Below, piece by piece: positions 57,849-64,000 of a stretch of DNA of 64,000 nt (positions within the stretch are counted from its first letter, which is position 1; every line of letters starts with the position of its first letter). The notes under the pieces were generated by a model. The model worked only from the letters and a program-made list of their open reading frames with translations, made no database searches and was not told the origin of the DNA. The DNA is taken from contig NC_089390.1 in NCBI RefSeq assembly GCF_003171515.1, positions 7,564,001-7,628,000 of the forward strand. The letters are read 5' to 3'. A program made the position numbers and the translations under genes. Source of the stretch: Pyrenophora tritici-repentis. Its lineage: Eukaryota > Ascomycota > Dothideomycetes > Pleosporales > Pleosporaceae.

Positions 57849-58231
57849 ATGTGTCTATTCAAGACGTATGAAACGCGCGGTCGCACTGTTGTGGAACCCC
57901 CACCTAGACGAGGAAACTTCACGTCCCACCCGCCGGCGGGTGTAATGCGCTTACCGCGCGAATGGCGCCGCTCAGAGAGCTACAGCGACGACGGCCACTT
58001 TGTGGAAGTCAGGTGAGTTGTATCCTTCTCCCAGCCTGCTTTCTCATGCTAATGATACCCAGGAGATCGCAACCCCGGGTTATCGAATACTATGAGGAGC
58101 CAAGGCGCAGCACTACGCGCCATAGGAGTAGGTCCAGGCGACGAATTAGTGATGTCGATGTTAGGACGCCAAGGGGAAGTTATGTGGATGAGAGGGTTGT
58201 TAAGAGGAGTGTTAGTCGTGTTAGGCATTGA
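57849..58231 (+). CDS. Small Arg-rich protein, unknown function
   Basis: Exons 57849-58012 and 58063-58231 with a 50-bp intron (GTGAGT...CCCAG, branch GCTAATGA), giving 110 residues. It starts MCLFKTYETRGRTVVEPPPRR; the second half is RSQPRVIEYYEEPRRST followed by an Arg/Ser stretch RHRSRSRRRISD. The ATG context (CACAATG) is good. I do not recognise a family. The intron signals and steady frame favour a real gene. Confidence 0.6.
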
Positions 58232-58632
58232 TGGTGGCAGAGATTTGGATGAGATTGTGAAAAAGTCCTGGTCTGGTTTTGAGAGAAGGGAGTTGGATAC
58301 GTCTATTTCTATATTTTATTTTCGATACTACGTAATTAAGTGAACCAAAAAATTGTTTGTTACAACGACACCAGTATCACACCGATGACCCAAGCTAAAG
58401 AACAGCGAACTGAATGTTTTGAGAAAAGTATACCAAAAAAATTGTTCTTCAAATCATATCACAGTTGCTGGCTCTGGTTACTAACATAAATCTGCAAGAT
58501 GCATTAATCCCTGTCATTTGCTGATTTGACTCACCACGGGACTATCGGACGACTCATAGTTGCAACATCAGTCATCTAAGTATAAGATCCAAGTCTTCTC
58601 ATTCAAACTGAAAATCAAACAACTAGTGTATC
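58232..58632. other. AT-rich intergenic, no gene seen
   Basis: 3' flank of the small Arg-rich gene up to the solo LTR. Nothing recognised. Confidence 0.5.
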
Positions 58633-58858
58633 TGTTGAGAATATCTGGGTTCAGTCCAGGTAGAAGGTGCTTGGGGATCACATGATGTGCTGGTGTGGCA
58701 GGCACTGCCCGGTGGGCAATAGCACCCACCACAATAACGTGAGACCTTGACACCAAACCACGATAGTTAATACAATACGTTGCAGCCACCCCGCCTTGTC
58801 CCTCCTCCCACTCGGTTATCCATAGTAGTCATACTACTAGAGGGACCTTGTTCCAATA
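58633..58858 (+). repeat. Solo LTR related to Copia family I, with 5-bp target duplication
   Basis: 226 bp, TGTTGAGAATATC...CTTGTTCCAATA, flanked by GTATC (58628-58632 and 58859-58863). Its last 50 bp nearly match the LTR at 4167-4403. It lies about 70 bp upstream of the dienelactone hydrolase ATG, so it may affect that promoter. Confidence 0.92.
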
Positions 58859-58928
58859 GTATCTCAATTTACTTCCAACCACTGATCAGTTTTTCCAACC
58901 TTAGTTTCTCACACTGGCATCACACCCA

Positions 58929-59864
58929 ATGCAACGCTGCTGCGTCATTGGCACCCTACACACCGGCACTCCAAAAGGAGAGATCAAGTATATGAACAAT
59001 GGTATAACACCCTCCACCTAATCTAACCCCTTCGCTCATCCATCTAACACATCCTCCACAGTCCGAACATACACCGTCTCACCCCCCTCTCCCCCATCCA
59101 ACCCATCCAACCCCCCCCCCCATAGCGGCCCTCATAATAATGACTGACATATTCGGCCCCACCTTCCCCAACACGCAACTCCTCGCAGACGCGTTCGCCC
59201 TCTCAGGCTACCTCGTCCTAATCCCCGACGTCTTCTGCGGTCGCGAACTCACCTTCCCCATCCCTCCATCATTCAACCTGCAACACTATATAGACATGAC
59301 GATGCCGCGGGCCGAGACGGTGGACCCAATTTACAAAAGAGTGATACAGTGGCTGAGAGAAGAGAGAGGGGTGAAGAGGGTAGGGGGTGTGGGATATTGT
59401 TTTGGGGGGAGGTACGTGTGTAGGTGGTTAGCAAAAGCAGAAGGAGGGTTAGACGCGGGGTTTATCGCACATCCGAGTTTTGTGAATGCGGAGGAGGTGT
59501 GGGGGGTAAATAGGCCGTTGAGTATCGCTGCTGCTGGTATGGATAAACTCATCTCATCACATTCGGCATAATGGGAATAGCAACATGTGAATACAGAGAA
59601 AAGAATACGCTAACGCTAACGCAAACAGAGACTGATGATATTTTCCCAGCGGAGAAACGACGCGAAACGGAGGATATTCTCAAACAACTCTCGGTCCCGT
59701 ACGAGCTGTGTCTTTACTCGCATGTTGAACATGGGTTTGGCGTCAAGGGGGATCTGTCGCATGCGAGGGCTAAGTTCGCCAAAGAGCAGGCTTTTCGACA
59801 GGCCGTGTGCTGGATGGATGAGTATGTGAAGAAGGACTGGAGGGAGGAGGATGGTCGCTCATAA
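58929..59864 (+). CDS. Dienelactone hydrolase family protein; one-base frame problem in a C run
   Basis: Exons 58929-59001, 59062-59536 and 59629-59864; introns of 60 and 92 bp (second with GCTAACGC branch). The product starts MQRCCVIGTLHTGTPKGEI and has the hydrolase triad: Cys in GVGYCFGGRY, Asp in TDDIFP, His in SHVEHGFG. The family hydrolyses lactones or small esters in the cytosol; the substrate here is unknown. A run of 11 C at 59111-59121 puts exon 2's first part one base out of frame with the rest. About 260 residues if ten C are real. Assembly error or a broken gene cannot be told apart here. Confidence 0.85.
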
Positions 59865-59945
59865 TTGGTTGTACAATAGCGTGAGCCCGCCTTCATCACC
59901 CCAGTACGCCTGGCGAACCTCCAAATCGTCTCTCTCCGCTCTCCC

Positions 59946-60290
59946 TCAATTCATGAGAACAGAATTGTAACCGACGTCATCTCCCGTAGACCACATCTCT
60001 TCCTTTGTCTCCTGGATATACAGTCTCATACACATTGAACAGCGACAAGGCCACTTGCCCGAAAGCTTCCGTACGCCATCGGATATCATCGTAGCCGCCC
60101 AGATACAAAATTGGACACTGAAGAGTGCAATGAGAAAAGCGACGAAGAGAAGCGCGCCTAGTACGAAGCCCTGGGCGAATTCCTTCAGTGCGATATCGTG
60201 GGTTGGGATAGAGGTCCCAGGGACGTGCATTTGGAAGTTGTGAGGATGCGAAGCGGGGACCGTGGCTTGATAGGGGTAGAGGGGTGCCAT
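59946..60290 (-). CDS. Small single-pass membrane protein, unknown function
   Basis: 114 residues, no intron needed. After a polar N-terminus (MAPLYPYQATVPASHPHNF) comes one strong hydrophobic helix (about 45-70, GFVLGALLFVAFLIALFSVQF), then a Cys-containing tail (WPCRCSMCMRLYIQE). It is convergent with the hydrolase gene, stops 82 bp apart. No family recognised. Confidence 0.5.
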   Translation of the reverse strand: MAPLYPYQATVPASHPHNFQMHVPGTSIPTHDIALKEFAQGFVLGALLFVAFLIALFSVQFCIWAATMISDGVRKLSGKWPCRCSMCMRLYIQETKEEMWSTGDDVGYNSVLMN

Positions 60291-60501
60291 GGTGGTTGTC
60301 GTCTTTCGGTGGGGTATGTGGGTTTTGGTGATAGCTAGAGTGAGGTTGGTGGCGAGTTTGTGCTACCTTGGGATATCGCAAAGTACGTTGGCGGTATTGA
60401 TGTAGAGCTAGAGCTGTTGATGTTGTGTTCCAGCGAATGGATTCACAACGTTTTTAGAGGAACTCTCGCCATAACTAAAACGAACCGTCACTTCCACGAG
60501 C

Positions 60502-61945
60502 TCATGTTTGGTTGCTTGGTTGCCCTGCAGCCCCTTCCACGCCCTTCTGTTCCCTCAACACCGTACCTGCTTCATCGATCTTAGAAGCCCAGGGTGGCTC
60601 CCCATCATCATCAAACTCAGCCCATTGGAAGAAGCTGCATCCCTTCTTACCAGGAACATATCCAGCATGACACATCCACATGTACCTTCCTCTCGACTCC
60701 TTCTTCCTTGTCGCGCACCTGAGCACTGTAGATACACCACACCGGCACTTGGGCGTATATCTAGGATGTAAGCTTTCCTTGTAGAATCGGTAAGTGATAT
60801 TAAGCCGCTTATTCTTCGCAAGTGGATGTGGATCAATAGTCTGAGCCGGAGCGATGCAATGCTTCCACTCCTCCTGCATCTCGGCGTGCATGACCAAGAG
60901 CGAGTTATGTGGCAGATGTATGCTGATTTGACCCTGTGCATCTGCGAGTGAACCGTCTGCTTTCTGGTGCTCGTCATCTTCCGCGACGATCTTGCGAACA
61001 CGGAATTCCCGGGCTACTCCTAAGCTCAGACTGCCGATTACTGCACGGGGACCAAGATATGTGAGTTGGTCGGCATGGTATCCGACACTTTGTTGCGGAC
61101 CGTCGTAGCAGTTGACAAAGGCGGTGTTAGCTTTCCATGGGTGAGGCGATTGGTATTTGAGCTTCTTGCTATTGGGATAGAAGTCGCGTATCCGACGCTG
61201 GACCTCGCCATGAACTGCTTCTTCGACTTGGGGGCAAGCCTTTAGCATCTCTGGCAGGCTTTTTCGCACATGCTATACATTATCAGTAGGTGTGAATATA
61301 CAAGCCTTGTTAACTTGCCTCGATCTTGCGACCATCATAGACGTACTCGGTCTTTTGCTCTTCTGCTTCTTCTAGGCTGTTGACATAGAAAGCAAAGGTG
61401 CTACGGGTGACGACTACTCTATCGAAAAGTTTGAATTCCAGGGTCTTGTACGTAGGCGTTTCTTCCAAGAGCTGTGATAGCAAGGCATCTGCTTGCTTTG
61501 GTGGGAGGAAGTTGTGGATGATAGAGCAGGGTGTATGGGCCTCAATGTCTTCTGGGCTGTACAGGGACAGTGTCCTGCCTTTCTTGACAGCAGACGATTT
61601 CTTTGCCGGGTTACCGTCAAGCGGAGTAATACGATAGGAGCTCAACGATGATTGATAACCGACTGTGGCTGGGGTGGAGCGTTTCCTTGGAGATGTAGTC
61701 CGAGGCTGGTTCAGATAGTCCGAGGCTTGCTCAACCGATCCATCGGCAGCCAGCAGAGTTTCGAGCAGTGTTGCTTCATCCAGGTTCGGGTGAAGAGAGG
61801 CCAGCAATGCCAGCTTGAACTCGGTAGGCTCTTCTTCATGCTGCGTACCCGGTTCATGCTCCAAGATGCGAGTCGCTCCAGTCGCTGGCTTAGGCTCTGG
61901 CTCTGGCTCAATCCGCTTCCTCTTGCGGGACACAAACGCGTCCAT
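60502..61945 (-). CDS. AlkB-like 2OG-Fe(II) dioxygenase with CUE and GRF zinc-finger domains
   Basis: Exons 61945-61319 and 61272-60502; the 46-bp intron starts GCAAGT and ends TATAG (GC-AG type), since no GT donor keeps the frame. 465 residues: basic start MDAFVSRKRKRIEPEP, CUE-like ubiquitin-binding segment (FKLALLASLHPNLDEATLLE near 43-62), AlkB fold with iron ligands in GYHADQ and KHCIAPA and the 2OG-binding Arg in NKRLNITYRF, then a GRF zinc finger (KCRCGVST...WMCHAG...GCSFFQWAE). The family repairs alkylated bases or modifies nucleic acids; GRF fingers bind single-stranded nucleic acid. Probably nuclear. It shares a 335-bp upstream region with PEX7. Confidence 0.88.
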
Positions 61946-62280
61946 GATGGTCGTCGGTGCTACAGCGCGTACTCATGATCAAGGCGACGAAAGCAACCGA
62001 CGCGCCTTAGCAGCAGTGGCGAATCAAACGCGCTATCACGGGACAAGCAGACGCGCAGTCAGACTGGCACTGGTGTCAGTGTTCAGCCCCGCCAAAGCCT
62101 CGCGCCTCGGCCAGTTCAGCCATCGTCATCCGTCACCATGCTGCAGCACCCGCACAGCTCCCACAGCTTCACAACGCCGCGAGCCACAATGCGCCATATG
62201 CCATACACGTTCCACGCGACATAGTCAAACTTGCACCCGCACCCGCCCGCCCGCCCGCTCCATCCCTAACCTCGCCAACG
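61946..62280. promoter_or_regulatory. Shared divergent promoter region of AlkB-like gene and PEX7
   Basis: 335 bp between two divergent starts. Pyrimidine-rich sequence precedes the PEX7 ATG (CGCCCGCCCGCCCGCTCC). No specific binding site assigned. Confidence 0.5.
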
Positions 62281-63401
62281 ATGCTTGAATTCCGGACCCA
62301 GGGCTTCAACGGCTACTCTGTCAAATACAGCCCATTCTTCGATTCGCGCATAGCCGTCGCAGCATCCGCAAACTTTGGTCTCGTCGGCAACGGGCGATTA
62401 TATATTCTCGGTCTCACGGCAAACGGCATCGTTGCAGAGAAATGGTTTGCAAGCCCCTCTCCCCTTCCAAACACTCCATCATAGGTTGACCTTCCCAAAG
62501 GTTCGACACACAAGACTCCCTCTTCGACAGCACATGGTCTGAAGCACACGAATCCCAGCTCCTCACCGCCGGCGGCGACGGCTCGGTAAAACTCTTCGAC
62601 ATCAACGTGCCCACGTACCCCATCGCCTCGTGGCAAGAACACGCGCGCGAAGTCTTCGCCGTGCACTGGAATCTCGTCGCAAAAGACACGTTCCTGTCGT
62701 CGTCCTGGGACGGCACAATCAAGATCTGGAACCCTAATTCCAATGCCAGTCTAACAACATTACCCACTCACTCGTGCACGTATTCTGCGAGTTTTAGTCC
62801 GCACAGTCCTAGTGTATTGAGTAGTGTGAGCTCGGATAGTCATCTTAGGGTGTTTGATTTACGGACCCCGGCGAGTGCGAGTAATCATTTGACTATGAGT
62901 GTGCCGATTCATACACCGCCAAAGGCGAGGATGGGTGCCGCGGCGCCCGTGGGGATTGCGCCCGCTGAGGCGCTAACGCATGATTGGAATAAATATCGCG
63001 ATACTATTGTTGCGACGGCGGGTGTGGATCGCGTTATTCGGACGTTTGATATTCGAATGCCGCAGCAGGGGCCGGTTGCTGTGCTGCCGGGGCATGAGTA
63101 TGCCGTCAGGAAAATTAGCTGGAGTCCGCACCTTTCGGATATCTTGCTAAGTGCCAGTTACGATATGACGTGCCGTGTGTGGACCGACGGTAGTGCCATG
63201 GGCGTGGGCAGTGTGAAGCAGGAGAATATGCTCGAGGATCCCATGTTTTATGGGGGTGGACGGGAGATGGGGAGCATGGGGAGGCATACTGAGTTCGTGA
63301 CGGGCGTGGATTGGTGTCTTTTTGGAGCTGAAGGTTGGTGTGCCAGTACGGGCTGGGACGAGCGGGTTATGGTGTGGGACTGTAGGGCAGTCATGCAATG
63401 A
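62281..63401 (+). CDS. PEX7: Peroxin 7, receptor for PTS2 peroxisomal signals
   Basis: Exons 62281-62444 and 62501-63401 with a 56-bp intron (GTTTGC...CAAAG, branch GTTGAC); 354 residues. Starts MLEFRTQGFNGYSVKYSPFFDSRIAVA, the conserved PEX7 N-terminus. WD repeats follow: LLTAGGDGSVKLFDI, FLSSSWDGTIKIWNP, VLSSVSSDSHLRVFD, TAGVDRVIRTFDIRMP, LLSASYDMTCRVW and CASTGWDERVMVWD. PEX7 carries PTS2 enzymes such as thiolase from cytosol to peroxisome. The intron acceptor was chosen because it restores KWFDTQDSLFD. No defect. Confidence 0.93.
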
Positions 63402-63613
63402 ACGTTTTGAAATTTTGTTTCGAGTTTTCAGAGCGTTGCTGACTTCCTAACATACTGTACAAGGAAACAACAAGCTCGCCGGGTCACATGTAACGTTTAT
63501 TCGGACAAAACGTCTCCCACAGGAAAAGACTGGGTATCATCCCACTGCAACACCAGAGCACCGTGATGCGAAGCCCCAAACGCCATCAAATGCAAAGCTC
63601 AGAACGCCATGAA

Positions 63614-64000
63614 TCAGAGATCACCGAGATTGAGGACGTCATCGAGCGCGTCGTCCAGCTCCTGCACATCCTGCACACCGCCCCCTTGCCAGTTCGTGTT
63701 GACTTCGTCGTCAATCTGCATCGGGTCGCCAAAGTCAATCGTCCACGTTTCGCCCTTGAGCTGATGTTTCGTCGCACCGGTACCATTAATGCCATTTGTG
63801 AGTGCACCATTGGTAAGTGGTTTCGCAGGCTCGTCGTATATCTCCTCTATGCCCTCGGTATCCAGAAACCTCGAATTCATTATCGATCCAGCAATAAGTG
63901 GTGTTTGGCCCAGATACGAGTCCCCAAGATCCAGCGCAAGCCTCAAGTCCTCCATGCATAATAGTTTTCTCTTCCGTCGCTCTTCTGTTTCAATGGGCAG
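63614..64000 (-). CDS. 3' end of a gene, perhaps SAGA subunit Hfi1/Ada1-like; runs off the right edge
   Basis: The minus-strand frame is open from the window edge (LPIETEERRKRKLL) through CMEDLRLALDLGDSYLGQ, then TPLIAGSIMNSRFLDTEG, to a stop at 63614. The Met at 63955 is unlikely to be the start because the frame continues upstream. The segment EDLRLALDLGDS...TPLIAG recalls the C-terminal part of fungal Hfi1/Ada1 coactivator subunits; this is a memory-based suggestion. The acidic ending (ELDDALDDVLNLGDL) fits a nuclear protein. The stop is 213 bp past the PEX7 stop, convergent. Confidence 0.5.
   Translation of the reverse strand: MPIETEERRKRKLLCMEDLRLALDLGDSYLGQTPLIAGSIMNSRFLDTEGIEEIYDEPAKPLTNGALTNGINGTGATKHQLKGETWTIDFGDPMQIDDEVNTNWQGGGVQDVQELDDALDDVLNLGDL

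Overview
The window is a repeat-rich accessory region of a filamentous ascomycete genome that runs into gene-dense core sequence at the right. Evidence for the kingdom: about 50-bp GT-AG introns with CTGAC/CTAAC-type branch sites, a Zn2Cys6 regulator, a HET-NACHT-ankyrin (NLR-like) gene, a FunK1-type kinase, fungal Copia, Tad/I-like LINE, Fot1/pogo and hAT elements, and repeats whose stops are TAG/TAA at positions expected to encode Gln or Trp (a RIP-like C-to-T signature). Dothideomycetes (Pleosporales) is my best guess for the class; this is inference only.

Layout. 1-4403: 5' part of a Copia element on the minus strand (family I), cut by the window edge. 4572-4814: solo LTR of family II. 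4833-12443: a HET-NACHT-ankyrin-ZZ gene (6096-11211, minus) lying between two diverged arms of a large inverted repeat, cut near its 3' end by a 158-bp hAT-type MITE. 13.1-24.9 kb: one dead LINE carrying three later insertions (Copia family III at 15162-20817, an inverted solo LTR of the same family at 21062-21250, and a second copy of the 158-bp MITE at 23655-23812). 25-29.3 kb: AT-rich decayed sequence, a broken membrane-protein frame and a FunK1 kinase pseudogene. 29334-31432: pogo element A. 31.8-32.6 kb: dead Copia RNase H remnant. 32.9-36.9 kb: divergent flavin amine oxidase and GABA/amino-acid permease, both broken. 36937-39667 and 50907-53636: two nearly identical hAT elements in opposite orientation. 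Between them lie a C2H2 zinc-finger fragment, dead pogo element B, an intact Zn2Cys6 regulator, and a full-length Copia family II element (44858-50685). From 55 kb rightward: AIP1, a small Arg-rich protein, a dienelactone hydrolase, a small membrane protein, a CUE-AlkB-GRF dioxygenase, PEX7, and the 3' end of a possible SAGA Hfi1/Ada1-like gene.

The most striking result is structural. The 8-bp target duplications of the two hAT elements do not match within an element but match perfectly when one flank of each is swapped: GCCTTGGG on the outer left and inner right, TCATGGGG on the outer right and inner left (in suitable orientation). This is what an inversion by recombination between two inverted hAT copies leaves behind. 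Undoing it joins three pieces of the permease (35382-36936, 50691-50898, 44820-44857) into a five-exon frame of 1602 nt. It also places the amine oxidase, permease and Zn2Cys6 regulator side by side, suggesting a former amine-use cluster.

Two ages of repeats are visible. Old ones (LINE, FunK1, pogo B, Copia remnant) keep a single frame with only nonsense changes. Young ones (Copia II and III with identical LTRs, hAT pair, pogo A) are nearly intact but carry single missing bases in G/C runs, a pattern that may come from the assembly rather than biology.
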